Shown here in pieces: positions 44,170 to 52,949 of a DNA stretch of 64,000 nt. The stretch's first letter is position 1; each line of letters starts with the position of its first letter. The position numbers and the translations under genes were made by a program. This DNA comes from UBA6176 sp032119375 (GTDB lineage Bacteria; Verrucomicrobiota; Verrucomicrobiia; Limisphaerales; UBA9464), in assembly GCA_964430505.1 (NCBI GenBank), contig CAYSGH010000017.1:1-64000 (forward strand). Reading direction: 5' to 3'. Under the pieces are notes generated by a model. That model ran no database searches. It worked only from the letters and a program-made list of their open reading frames with translations, and was not told the DNA's origin.

Positions 44170-45051
44170 TCAACCCACGGCAAGCTTGCCGCGGTACTCC
44201 GTGGGCGACTTGCCCAGGATGCGGCGGAACACGCGGTTGAAGTGGGTGAGGGATTGGAAACCCACCTCGTAGGCGATCTCCGAGATGCGCAGGTGTGGGT
44301 TGAGGAGCAGTTCCTTCGCCCGTTCGATGCGCAGGCGGGACACGTAGTCGGTGAAGTGGATGCCGGCGTGCTTGCGGAAGCTCTTGCAGAAGTAGAAGCG
44401 GCTCATGTGCACGGCCTTGGCGACATCTCCGAGGGCAATGTCCTCCGAGAGGTGCTCGGCGATGTAGGCCTTGGCGCGGGTGATGGCGGGTGGCTCGGCG
44501 TTGGCCTGGCGGATGGCGAGCTGGTTGGAGGCGGCGGAGAGCTGGGATGCAAAGTGGGCCAGCAACTCCACGGCCCCTTGGTACTGGCGCCGGGTCATCT
44601 TGGGGGACTTGAACCATGCCTGCTCGAGGACCGCCCGGTCGCCCGGGACCCCCATGGCGTCGAGGCGCGCCCGGACCCGCGCGAAGCTGGCCTTGCTCGG
44701 CGCCTTGAGCGCCACCTGCCCCGTCTGCAAGTGGCCGATGACCCGGTCGCCCACGCGCACGGGGACCGCCGAGTCCGACAGCCCCGCGAAGCACGACGTG
44801 GTGACGGGCTTCTCGGACGCGTTGCTGGACAATTCCTGCTGCACTTGCAGGCAGGCGGCACAACTGCGGCTGTGGGCGGCCATCAGCGCGCAGAAGGGGT
44901 TTTGGTGGCGATTGTCCTTCTGGGCGACCTGCCAGGCGTCCGGGGTCCGCAGCGTCAGCGGAAGGCCGGTCGCCTCTCCGAACGCGCGCTCGTAGCCCCG
45001 GTAGAGGTCTGACTGCGCCATGGTTTCGAGGATGCTGTCTTGGTGGTTCAT
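44170..45051 (-). CDS. PocR-domain AraC-family regulator
   Basis: A 293-residue transcription factor. Residues 12-180 form a PocR sensory domain with characteristic cysteines (CALMAAHSRSCAACLQ, SCFAGLSDSAVPV) and the VGDRVIGHLQTGQV strand. Residues 190-290 are a two-helix-turn-helix AraC domain with RFYFCKSFRKHAGIHFTDYV and ISEIAYEVGFQSLTHFNRVF. PocR domains sense small organic ligands; 1,2-propanediol is the classic case. The ATG at 45051 has AAAGG seven bases ahead. Its target is not obvious: the convergent esterase and the downstream-strand protease are both candidates. Confidence 0.9.
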   Translation of the reverse strand: MNHQDSILETMAQSDLYRGYERAFGEATGLPLTLRTPDAWQVAQKDNRHQNPFCALMAAHSRSCAACLQVQQELSSNASEKPVTTSCFAGLSDSAVPVRVGDRVIGHLQTGQVALKAPSKASFARVRARLDAMGVPGDRAVLEQAWFKSPKMTRRQYQGAVELLAHFASQLSAASNQLAIRQANAEPPAITRAKAYIAEHLSEDIALGDVAKAVHMSRFYFCKSFRKHAGIHFTDYVSRLRIERAKELLLNPHLRISEIAYEVGFQSLTHFNRVFRRILGKSPTEYRGKLAVG

Positions 45052-45204
45052 GTTGCGCCTTTCTTGCGATGCCAACCGCAATTTAGGGAGGGCGGCTTAT
45101 CCTCGGTACCCGGGTCAACCCCGAACCCAAGTGCTGGAGCAGCCCGAGCAGGGTCGGGGAATCCCTGATGCGCCGCCTGGTCGCCCGAGAACAGCCTCCG
45201 GGGA

Positions 45205-45221
45205 CCTCGCAAGGCGCGAGG
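45205..45221 (-). terminator. Hairpin just past the protease gene stop
   Basis: CCTCGC and GCGAGG with a five-base loop lie two bases beyond the stop of the minus-strand protease gene. No T-run follows, so terminator function is uncertain. The rest of the 170-base spacer to the AraC gene holds nothing I recognise. Confidence 0.35.
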
Positions 45222-45223
45222 AC

Positions 45224-47578
45224 TCAACGCGCCCCTTCGAGACGGCGCAGGAGGTCGCCGACGCGGTCGAGGTCCGTTCCCTCTGGCTTGGCCTCGAGGA
45301 TCCAGCGGAGGTCCTCGCGAGCCCCGGCAAGGTCGCCGGCCTCGGCCCGGAGGCGGGCGCGATCGATGCGTTGGGCGGCCTGCGTGCGCGGGTTGGCGGC
45401 GATGGCAACCAGGAGGTCCGCATAGGGAAGGGCCGCCGCCGCGCTTTCCTGGCGTTCGCTGAAGGCCAGGAGGTTGTTTACCAGCCGCACGATGATTTCC
45501 CGGGGCGTTGCGGCCTGCATCAGGTCGGCGCGAACGGGCACCCCTGCGAACTCGGACCCGAGGTCGCTGGCCTCGGAGTGCGTGAGGATGCGGCCGCCAT
45601 GGAAGACATCGATGAGGCGCCGGGGGCCATCCTTGGGCTCGTGGGCGACGAGGAAGTGACCGGGCAAGGGCCAGCCACGGACGTGGGCGACGCCCGCGCG
45701 GCGTGCGACGTCCATGAGGACGATGGCGAGCGTGATGGGAAGGCCCTCGCGGTCCGCGAGGACGGAGTGCAGGTGGCTGTTGGCGCGGTTCTGGTAGTCG
45801 TGTCGGCTGCCGTGGAAGCCGTTTTCCTCGAAGAGGAACCGGCGGAGGACATCCACGCGGGCCGCGTCGTCGGCCCCATCCTTGAAGCGGGTGGAGGCCT
45901 CCGCCGCCAGCGCCTGGAGGTCGGCCTGGGCCGCCGCCACGTCCACGTCCGGGTCGTCATGGCGTGCGACGAGGAGGGCGGCGCGGGCGAGGTCGATGTT
46001 TTCGTCGGGTTGGCTGAGCTCCTGGGTGAGGTCGGCGGCGGCTTGCTCGCGGTGGAGCCGGGCGGCGAGGTCACGGAGGCGGACGGCCTCGGCCTCGAGC
46101 TGGCGGGCGCGGGCCTCGAGGAAGGAGCGAGCGGCGGGGAGGTGGCTGCGCAGCGCGTCGCGCTCGGCATCGTCCAGGCGCGCCACGGGCACGTCGGCGC
46201 CGCCCAGGGCCATGACGAGGGGCGCGGGAATGTCCGCCGGGCCGCCTGCCGTGGCGGGCGAGACGGCGAAGTTGCGGAACTGGGCGACGGTTCCCCGGAA
46301 CTTGGCGAGCCCGACGCGGCGGCCGTGCAGCGTGACGTCGCGGAGGTCAAAGACGACGGAGCCGTTGACGGCGCAGGTGATGCGGCCGGGCTCGACGCGG
46401 ACGCGAAGGAGGTTCCAGTCACCGGGCTTGTAGGCGGCGCTGGGCACGGTGCCGAGGATGCGCCAGTTGAAGATGTCGTCGCCGTCGAAGGAGGTGAGGC
46501 GCAACTGCCCGGCGGTGGGATAGAACCCGAGGTGCAGTCCGGCGTCGTCGCCCCCGAAGACCAGGCCGGCCGCGCCGGACTCGTCGTTGAGGCGGACCTG
46601 GACGGAGATGTCGGAGGGGCCCTCGGGCGCGGGGGACTTGCTGAGGAGATAGCTGCGGCCGCCGAAGCCGGCGCCGGCGCCCTCCACGAGGATGGCCCCG
46701 GACCGTTGCCTCCAGCGGGAGCCGAGGCGCGGCTCCCATGCGGCGGGGTCGAGCTGGCCGGTCCGGATCCAGCGCGCGTAGGGGACGGGGCTGGGGTTCT
46801 CGACCAAGGGCTGGAGCAGCTCCACGGGCGTTGCGAAGCCGAGGTTGCGGGTGAGCAGGGACTTGGCGTTGACGATGCCATGGACGCGGCCCTCGCGGTC
46901 GATGACGGGCCCGCCGGAGTTGCCGGGCTCGATGGGGATTGCGAGCTGGAGCAGGTCCACTCCGTCCATGAGGCGACGCCCGGACAGGACGCCGGAGACG
47001 ACCGAGTTTTCGAGCCCCATGGGGTTGCCGAGGGCGATGATGTCCGAGCCAACGGCCAAGGTGCCCGGCCGGGCGAGGGGCAGCGCGGGGAGGTTGGTGG
47101 CGCGCACGCGAAGGATGGCGAGGTCCGTGTGCCGGTCGAAGGCGTGCATGGACTCGATCTCGAGCTCGCGGCCGGAGACGAGGCGGGCGGTCACGGGGCG
47201 GCCCTCGCCGACGACGTGGAGGCTGGTGGCCACCAGGCCGGAGGCGTCCATGACGAAGCCGGTTCCGACGGATTCCCCGACGCCGTCGCGCGCCTTGGCG
47301 GAGAGGACGACGAGGGAGGCGCGCGCGGAGGCGGCGATTTCGGCGACGGAACGCAGGGTGGCCGGGGCGGGGGCGTTGGAACCGGGATGGGGGTTGGCGT
47401 TGCTACGGGCTGCGAGGCCCGGCCTGCGGGCGGGCCCCTTGTCCGGGCCGTTGGCCCGCTGGGCATTGGCGGGCCCAACGGCAAGGGAGGCGGCGAGAGC
47501 GAGGAGGCCGGATCGAAGCCATGCGAGCCTTGGTAGGAGGCGTGGGCCGGGCCGGGCCGGGCGGGACGACGGCTTCAT
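45224..47578 (-). CDS. Exported trypsin-like protease fused to a lectin-like and a SirB1 domain
   Basis: A 784-residue, three-part protein. After a signal peptide (residues 1-40) comes a HtrA-type serine protease domain at about 75-265 with an intact triad: His121 (TSLHVVG), Asp152 (DRHTDLAIL) and Ser221 (PGNSGGPV). No PDZ domain follows. Instead residues 290-440 form a concanavalin-like/3-keto-disaccharide-hydrolase-type sandwich (SDISVQVRLNDESGAAGLVF, NWRILGTVPSAAYKPGDWN). A helical linker at 465-520 leads to a SirB1/transglutaminase-like domain at 525-710 (SVLADREGLPITLAIVLMDV, GWPLPGHFLVAH). A TPR-like tail ends it. The upstream hydrolase gene is 22 bases away. I know no characterised protein with this order. 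Confidence 0.88.
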   Translation of the reverse strand: MKPSSRPARPGPRLLPRLAWLRSGLLALAASLAVGPANAQRANGPDKGPARRPGLAARSNANPHPGSNAPAPATLRSVAEIAASARASLVVLSAKARDGVGESVGTGFVMDASGLVATSLHVVGEGRPVTARLVSGRELEIESMHAFDRHTDLAILRVRATNLPALPLARPGTLAVGSDIIALGNPMGLENSVVSGVLSGRRLMDGVDLLQLAIPIEPGNSGGPVIDREGRVHGIVNAKSLLTRNLGFATPVELLQPLVENPSPVPYARWIRTGQLDPAAWEPRLGSRWRQRSGAILVEGAGAGFGGRSYLLSKSPAPEGPSDISVQVRLNDESGAAGLVFGGDDAGLHLGFYPTAGQLRLTSFDGDDIFNWRILGTVPSAAYKPGDWNLLRVRVEPGRITCAVNGSVVFDLRDVTLHGRRVGLAKFRGTVAQFRNFAVSPATAGGPADIPAPLVMALGGADVPVARLDDAERDALRSHLPAARSFLEARARQLEAEAVRLRDLAARLHREQAAADLTQELSQPDENIDLARAALLVARHDDPDVDVAAAQADLQALAAEASTRFKDGADDAARVDVLRRFLFEENGFHGSRHDYQNRANSHLHSVLADREGLPITLAIVLMDVARRAGVAHVRGWPLPGHFLVAHEPKDGPRRLIDVFHGGRILTHSEASDLGSEFAGVPVRADLMQAATPREIIVRLVNNLLAFSERQESAAAALPYADLLVAIAANPRTQAAQRIDRARLRAEAGDLAGAREDLRWILEAKPEGTDLDRVGDLLRRLEGAR

Positions 47579-47600
47579 GGCGGCGGTTGCGCAGGCGGGT

Positions 47601-48851
47601 TCAAGGCCGGACCTCGACCTCGGCGGGGAACATCAGCCGGCGGTCGCCACGAGCCTCCAACGTTTGGGCGAGGATGCCGATGGTGCGCGGCACGGTGCCC
47701 TTGAAGAGGGAACGATCGCCGGACGTGACCTCGATGGGCTTGTCGAGGTCGGCGAGGTCGTCGCTCAGTCGCAACAGGAGGGGTGAGGCCTGGGTGCGGA
47801 GGATGTTGAAGGATTGGCCCTTGCGCTCGACGAGGATCTCCTGGCCGGCCTTGGCGGCGCCGCCGGGGAGGGCCAGCCAGTAGAATTGCTCGTGCAGGAC
47901 GTCGTCCTGCCGCCAGGCGATGCGGTCGGGCAACGGGTTGCGCACGTGGGATTCCATCCAGGGGATGGCGATGCGGTCGGCCATGCCCATCCAGTGGGGC
48001 TTGCCGGGGTGGACGTTGACGAGGTGGAGGTAGCCCCCGGGGTCGGACTGGCGGAGTTGCTCGAGCTTGGTGGCCCACTCGGCGGCGATGCGGTTGCGGT
48101 TGTAGGCGGAGTCGTCACCGCCGACCTGGAGTGCGAACGGCAGGTTGCGCAGCCCGAAGGGTTGGGTCTCGTTCGGATGCCCGGCGCTCATGGCAGCGGC
48201 GGCGAACCAGTCGGACATGCGGGGTCCCAGTTGGTACACGCCGTCGCCCCCGGCCGAGTACCCCATCAGGTACACGCGGTCCGGGCTGACGTTTTCGAGG
48301 GCGACGGCGGCCTCGACGAGGCGGGCGAACAGGACGTCGATGTGGCCCTCGTGCCATAGGTTCCAGGTGTCGGTGGGCGCGCGCGGGGCGACGTAGAGGC
48401 CTTGCTTGGGGGCGTAGGCTTGCCCGAGGCGGACTTGGTTGCGCCATTGGGAGTCATTGACGCGGGCGGGGGCTCCGCCGCCGCCGTGCATGGAGATGAA
48501 CAGGGGCCAGCCGTCGGGTGGGGCCGGCTGGTTGGTGCCGAAGCGGGCGATCTCGAACTTGAGGGCGCGCCCGACGGCCTTGATCTCTTGCGCGTCCCAC
48601 TCGGCCTTGTGCGAGGCGCGGACGGAGGCGAGGCGGTCGTTCCAAAGCGCCTCGGCGGCCAGGCGTCCGTGGTCCTTGACGAGGGGGACCGTGGCGAAGC
48701 CCTGGGACGTGAGGGGCGGGCGCTGGCCGACGGGTTGCTTGAGCCACGACTGGAGGGCTGCAACGGCCTTGTTGGATGCCGTGGCGTCCGCCGCGATCAT
48801 GGGCGGAGCAGCAAGGAGGGCCGCCAGCAGGGCGGCTCGGATCAACTTCAT
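47601..48851 (-). CDS. Exported alpha/beta hydrolase (PHB-depolymerase/dienelactone-like)
   Basis: A 416-residue hydrolase with a signal peptide (LIRAALLAALLAAPPMIAAD). The oxyanion loop is PLFISMHGGGGAP and the nucleophile elbow is VYLMGYSAGGDGVYQL. A His is plausible in HPGKPHWMGMAD. The C-terminal 110 residues add a beta domain (VERKGQSFNILRTQASP) with no known role. The ATG at 48851 starts the signal peptide; the frame remains open upstream through low-complexity DNA. The protease fusion gene lies 22 bases downstream, so the two are probably co-expressed. Substrate unknown. Confidence 0.88.
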   Translation of the reverse strand: MKLIRAALLAALLAAPPMIAADATASNKAVAALQSWLKQPVGQRPPLTSQGFATVPLVKDHGRLAAEALWNDRLASVRASHKAEWDAQEIKAVGRALKFEIARFGTNQPAPPDGWPLFISMHGGGGAPARVNDSQWRNQVRLGQAYAPKQGLYVAPRAPTDTWNLWHEGHIDVLFARLVEAAVALENVSPDRVYLMGYSAGGDGVYQLGPRMSDWFAAAAMSAGHPNETQPFGLRNLPFALQVGGDDSAYNRNRIAAEWATKLEQLRQSDPGGYLHLVNVHPGKPHWMGMADRIAIPWMESHVRNPLPDRIAWRQDDVLHEQFYWLALPGGAAKAGQEILVERKGQSFNILRTQASPLLLRLSDDLADLDKPIEVTSGDRSLFKGTVPRTIGILAQTLEARGDRRLMFPAEVEVRP

Positions 48852-48939
48852 GGGGAACAGCCTGTCCGGGTATTCGCCATGGGTCCATGGAGATGTTCGG
48901 AGGGGCGACGAGGGAGGAGGGAGGAAGGGGGGCGTTGAA

Positions 48940-48967
48940 GGAGGAAGGAGGAAGGAGGAAGGAGGAA
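48940..48967. repeat. GGAGGAA tandem repeat (four perfect units)
   Basis: Four exact heptamer copies inside a purine-only stretch (about 48917-48973, broken by one short interruption), located in the divergent region between the hydrolase and ygfZ genes. Such tracts are prone to slippage and could affect promoter spacing. No coding is recognised here. Confidence 0.9.
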
Positions 48968-49065
48968 GGGGGGACGCAGCGGGGAGGATTTCACTTGGAT
49001 TGGGTCTTGCGGGGGACGTTGCATGGACGCAGGAGATCGCGGGCGGCGGCATGGCGAGGAAGCGC

Positions 49066-50154
49066 ATGAAACAATCATTGGCATTGCACGAGGCACACGA
49101 GGCATTGGGGGCGGCGCTGGGCGAGGTGGCGGGATGCGAGGTGGTGTTGCACTACGGGGACGCGGCGGCCGAGCACCGTGCGCTGGCGACGACGGCGGCC
49201 GTCCTGGACCTGGGGTTTCGGGGGCGGTTTTGCCTCACGGGATCAGACCGCGTGCGGTTGCTGCACGGGCAGGTGACCAACGACGTCCAGGGCCTTGGGC
49301 CGTTGCAGGGCTGCTACGCGGCGTTCGTGACGAACAAGGGCAAGATGCAGGCGGACGCGTTCGTGTATGCGTTGCCCGACGAGTTGCTGGTGGATGTGGA
49401 ACCGGGGCGCACGGCGCTGCTTCTGGAGCGCTTGGAGCATTACATCGTCGCGGACGACGTGCAGTGCATCGACGTGGCGCCGCACTATGGGTTGCTGTCG
49501 GTGCAGGGCCCGCGCTCGGCGAGGGTGTTGGGCCGCGTGGGGTTGGGGGTGGAGGGACTGGCGAGGCCATTGTCGATGGTGCACGTGGCGGATGGCGTGA
49601 TGGGGGACCTGTACGTGGCGGCCCATGCGAGGGCGGGCACGGCGGGGTTTGATGTGTTCGTGCCGTTGGCGGCGCAGGCGATGTTGCTGGACAAGTTGGT
49701 GGCGGCGGCCCGCGACGAGGGCGGCCGGCTGGCGGGCTGGGATGCGTTGGAATTGGCGCGCATCGAGTCGGGCATCCCGCGGTTTGGGGCCGACATGGAC
49801 GATACGAACCTGCCGCCCGAGGCGGGGATCGAGGGGCGGGCGGTGAGCTACGCGAAGGGGTGCTACATCGGGCAGGAGGTGATTGCGCGGGTGCGAACGT
49901 ACGGGCAGGTGGCGAAGGCGCTGCGCGGGTTGCGCGTGGAGGCGGGGGGCGTTGTTCCCGTGTCCGGCGACCGTTTGATGAGGGAAGGCAAGGACGTGGG
50001 CTACCTGACGAGCGTGGCGCGGTCGGATCGGGCCGGCGGCGTGATCGCGCTGGGGTACGTGCGTCGTGAATGCAACGCGACGGGCACGTCGTTGGTGGCA
50101 CGGACGGCCTCGGGAGACGTTGGGGTGGTGGTGGCTCCGGTGCCGTTCGTGTAG
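49066..50154 (+). CDS. ygfZ: YgfZ/GcvT family folate-binding protein
   Basis: A 362-residue YgfZ-type protein, a tetrahydrofolate-dependent factor that helps maintain certain Fe-S enzymes. The signature K-G-C-Y-I-G-Q-E is intact (AVSYAKGCYIGQEVIARV). The folate-binding fold shows LTGSDRVRLLHGQVTNDVQ at the N-terminus and LELARIESGIPRFGADMDD in the middle. The ATG at 49066 is preceded by GAGGAAG; ATG 49051 is also possible. Single gene, divergent from the hydrolase and convergent with the next minus-strand cassette. Confidence 0.94.
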   Translation: MKQSLALHEAHEALGAALGEVAGCEVVLHYGDAAAEHRALATTAAVLDLGFRGRFCLTGSDRVRLLHGQVTNDVQGLGPLQGCYAAFVTNKGKMQADAFVYALPDELLVDVEPGRTALLLERLEHYIVADDVQCIDVAPHYGLLSVQGPRSARVLGRVGLGVEGLARPLSMVHVADGVMGDLYVAAHARAGTAGFDVFVPLAAQAMLLDKLVAAARDEGGRLAGWDALELARIESGIPRFGADMDDTNLPPEAGIEGRAVSYAKGCYIGQEVIARVRTYGQVAKALRGLRVEAGGVVPVSGDRLMREGKDVGYLTSVARSDRAGGVIALGYVRRECNATGTSLVARTASGDVGVVVAPVPFV

Positions 50155-50176
50155 CGAGGAGAGGGTCGGGTGTTCG

Positions 50177-50192
50177 CCGCGCACAGGCGCGG
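50177..50192. other. Weak hairpin between convergent genes
   Basis: CCGCG and CGCGG enclose six bases in the 59-base gap between ygfZ and the convergent secreted-protein gene. There is no T-run; terminator function is possible but unsupported. Confidence 0.25.
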
Positions 50193-50213
50193 AGGGGTGC
50201 CCGGTGGCACGCG

Positions 50214-51095
50214 TTATTGGATGAGGAGCCGGTAGTAGCCGGTCGTGCCCGTGGGCCCTTGAACCGTCAGGGAATGAACCGTGCCGTTGCCTAGGACGGG
50301 GCCCCAGAGAGCCCTCCATGCGGTGGGCTCGACCCCCGTGGAAAACAAGAGCGCATACCTGCGTTCCTTTTCCATGGCGAATTGGACGGTTGCATTGCCA
50401 ACCCAGCCTGGGATGGGCGGATTTCTTGGGGGGCTGGGCAGGTATTGGAGCGTGGCGTCCGCTTGAAGGTGGAATCGAAGGACGGGCGACGGCATGTGCC
50501 ATGGCCCGCCGTCCGGCGCGGACGTGCTCACGTCAACGGCACGAATGCCGAGGGTGTAGAGGCCCGGGGTGGCGGTGGTGAAGTAACGGCCGTGGATGTG
50601 TCCGTACGGGTCCGAGCCGGGCGATCCATCGCCTTCGCTGAGGGTGAAACGCCACGTCCCGTTGGTGGCTCCCACGGGCACGCGGAAGGTGATGGAGTCG
50701 GACTCCGCGACGCCGTCGGAGTCCCAGAAGGCGATCTCACCGCCATGGGGTCCCTCCAGGGACACGACCTCCGCGACGATGCGGGAGCCCAAGGCGGCGC
50801 GCCACGGGTCGGGGCCGCCGTTGTCGGGCGTGGCAGGGAGGGCGGTGATGGTGAGGGAGCCGGCGCGGTAGAGACCCTTGTGGAGCCCGTTGGTCTGGAG
50901 GGGCATGGGCAGGAACCACGCGGAATTGGTCGAGAACACGTTGCCGTTGATGAAGGACAACGGGACGTCCTTCTGGGGGCGGGAGGCCCCGACGTTGAGG
51001 TGGAGGTGCTGGGCATGGAGGACGGATGACGCGAGGGAGACGGGTGCCAGGATGCCCCAAGCGGCACGAAGCAGGGATGACATGGACGCGTTCAT
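50214..51095 (-). CDS. Secreted all-beta protein, anchored-surface-protein-like
   Basis: A 293-residue protein with a signal peptide (LLRAAWGILAPVSLASSVLHAQ). The segment GHIHGRYFTTATPGLYTLGI and the following A-V-D resemble the H-x-H-x-x-x-x-F-x-x-x-G-x-Y pattern of choice-of-anchor M/surface-anchored domains; this is a weak, by-eye link. The last 60 residues (AMEKERRYALLFSTGVEP, GTTGYYRLLIQ) look like a small beta domain found at the end of many verrucomicrobial exported proteins. The ATG at 51095 fits the signal. It is third in a minus-strand cassette after a PEP-CTERM protein and a pseudopilin, with gaps of 26 and 52 bases. Confidence 0.75.
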   Translation of the reverse strand: MNASMSSLLRAAWGILAPVSLASSVLHAQHLHLNVGASRPQKDVPLSFINGNVFSTNSAWFLPMPLQTNGLHKGLYRAGSLTITALPATPDNGGPDPWRAALGSRIVAEVVSLEGPHGGEIAFWDSDGVAESDSITFRVPVGATNGTWRFTLSEGDGSPGSDPYGHIHGRYFTTATPGLYTLGIRAVDVSTSAPDGGPWHMPSPVLRFHLQADATLQYLPSPPRNPPIPGWVGNATVQFAMEKERRYALLFSTGVEPTAWRALWGPVLGNGTVHSLTVQGPTGTTGYYRLLIQ

Positions 51096-51147
51096 GCGTT
51101 TCTCGTGCAAGGCTGTTGGCGTTCCCATGCCGAAGGCAATCGTGTTG

Positions 51148-51852
51148 TCAGGGCGGATCTGCTGGCCTGCGGCCATCGGGCCGGACCCAGCGGGATCCCT
51201 CCTGGCCGAGCAACGGCCGGAGCATCAGCCAGCGCATGGACTGCACATGGGCGTCGGCAAACAAGTAGTTGGCGGAGCCCCGATGCCGCTCGACGGCGAC
51301 TTGCCCGGCGAAGGCATGGGTTCCGAAGCCGCCGCTGGCGGCGTCGGCGAAGTGGAAGTGATCCGAGCCCTCAAAGTCGGGCGCCGCCTCGGCGAGGTGG
51401 AGGGTTTCGGATGGCGCGGGGATGGCGGTCAGGCGGGAGAAGTCGGCGAGGCGTTCGCCGTAGGGGGATGGGGTGAGGAAGTCGTTGATCGCGTAGCTGG
51501 TGAGCCGGGAGCGGTGGGTGTCGGCGGGGCAACGATAGACGTTGGTGAGCCCGTAGCGTGCGAGCCGGGAGATCCAGGACGCGCCTTGGTGGGCCGACTG
51601 TGGGAGGCGATCGTTGTTCTCGTCCGCGTAGAGGGCGCAGCCCAAGCCGAGTTGGCGGAGCTGGGACGTGCAACGGATGGCGATGGCACGCGAGCGGGCT
51701 TGGGAAAGGGCCGGGAGAAGGAGCCCGGCGAGGACCGCGATGATGGCGATGACAACGAGGAGCTCGACGAGCGTGAAGGCCCCCCGACGACGCACGCCGT
51801 CGAGGGGCCATGTCGGCCCATGCTTGGATTCGCTGGATGCAAGGAAGGACAT
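51148..51852 (-). CDS. Type II secretion/type IV pilin-like protein
   Basis: A 234-residue pseudopilin-like protein with leader GAFTLVELLVVIAIIAVLAG, then LLLPALSQARSRAIAIRC. The typical later elements are YRCPADTHRSRLTSYAIND and ANYLFADAHVQSMRWL. It lacks the Gly-Met of its relatives at the end of the helix (LAGLLLPAL instead of LAGMLLPAL), which is trivial. It sits between a PEP-CTERM gene and a secreted-protein gene on the same strand. In such cassettes the pseudopilin might form a tiny dedicated pseudopilus, but no assembly gene is present. Confidence 0.9.
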   Translation of the reverse strand: MSFLASSESKHGPTWPLDGVRRRGAFTLVELLVVIAIIAVLAGLLLPALSQARSRAIAIRCTSQLRQLGLGCALYADENNDRLPQSAHQGASWISRLARYGLTNVYRCPADTHRSRLTSYAINDFLTPSPYGERLADFSRLTAIPAPSETLHLAEAAPDFEGSDHFHFADAASGGFGTHAFAGQVAVERHRGSANYLFADAHVQSMRWLMLRPLLGQEGSRWVRPDGRRPADPP

Positions 51853-51878
51853 GGGCCGACGCGCGAGTGGTTCCGGGC

Positions 51879-52688
51879 CTATCGGCTGCGCCGGTTCCAG
51901 CCGAGCAGGAGCGTGAGGGCTCCGAGCCCACCCAGCGCCCACGAGGAGGGCTCGGGAACGGGGCTCACGTTGAGCGTGACGGACATCCCGTAGGCCTTCC
52001 CGGCATCGACGGACGTCTTGTTGGCCCTGTCCACGCCCCCGATGAAGACGGTGTAGTCGCCGGGCGCGAGCGCGCCGTGCAACTGCACGAGGCCATCGCG
52101 GTCGTCGTCCGATGCGGACAGCCGATACTGGAAGGAGCTCAGTTGCGTGAAGTCACCAGGAAGGTCGCCGTCGCCGCCGATCTGCCAGTTGCCGGTGGCG
52201 TTCCAGCTTCCGTCGGTGGCGTTCCAGTCGAGGTTGGCCCCGAGGTTGGCGCGGGCATAGGCCGTGCGCCACGCCAGCGAGGCATCAGATCCGTCATGGT
52301 CGGCGCTGGAAGCCAGCGTGGTTTGCGTGGGCGGGAACGGCGCGATCCCGGCGAGGCCGGCATACACGGAGACGCCAGGCAGGAGCCCGCCGATGGAGGT
52401 CGCGGTGGCCCTTGGGTTGGCATGGACCGTCAGGGAGACCCACGCGTCGCCCGTGAGCGTGAACCGGAAGGCGCGGCCCCTGTGGCTGTCGCCGAGCGAC
52501 GCGTCGGCGGCATCGATCCAGCCATAGTTGCCGGTGACGGCTTGGTTGGTGATGGAGAGGGACGCGGCGTTGAGCCCGGTGAACGAGCCGAAGTTGCGTC
52601 CGGTATAGCCGATGTGGGCCATCGCCGACGGGGCGATGGCGGAGAGCGCCGCCGACAAGGCGAGCGCATGGGAACGACGAATCTTCAT
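51879..52688 (-). CDS. PEP-CTERM sorted surface protein
   Basis: A 269-residue exported protein. It has a signal peptide (ALALSAALSAIAPSAMAH), a beta-rich body with GRAFRFTLTGDAWVSLTVHA and LAPGDYTVFIGGVDRANKTS, and a C-terminal PEP-CTERM signal. The signal is VPEPSSWALGGLGALTLLL followed by a basic NRRSR end. An exosortase elsewhere in the genome would cut and anchor it. The ATG at 52688 starts the signal; a longer frame exists. It leads a probable three-gene transcript with a pseudopilin and a secreted beta protein. The 261 bases upstream to the next gene show nothing notable. Confidence 0.88.
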   Translation of the reverse strand: MKIRRSHALALSAALSAIAPSAMAHIGYTGRNFGSFTGLNAASLSITNQAVTGNYGWIDAADASLGDSHRGRAFRFTLTGDAWVSLTVHANPRATATSIGGLLPGVSVYAGLAGIAPFPPTQTTLASSADHDGSDASLAWRTAYARANLGANLDWNATDGSWNATGNWQIGGDGDLPGDFTQLSSFQYRLSASDDDRDGLVQLHGALAPGDYTVFIGGVDRANKTSVDAGKAYGMSVTLNVSPVPEPSSWALGGLGALTLLLGWNRRSR

Positions 52689-52949
52689 GGTGCGGAACAA
52701 ATCCAACGGAGTGAATGCCCCCCTGTGGCTCGTCGCACGCGCGGCGCGCCGGGAAGGGCGTGGGATGCCCATGACACGGCAACGACCGCGATGGTGCGGG
52801 GTGCCTTCGGGGATGGATGCGGCCGTGGTCCCGGGCATGGGCCACCCGGTGGGCCGAGGGAACGCCGTGCCACGGCAAGCGATGCCGGGACGTGCGGCGT
52901 GAAGGGCGGGACGTTGGGTGCCTAGGGCGGATCGGACGGACCGGACGGC

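Noticed and set aside
48917..48973. Possible CRISPR-like repeats
   Set aside because: The units are contiguous heptamers without spacers and no cas gene is near, so it is a simple tandem repeat.
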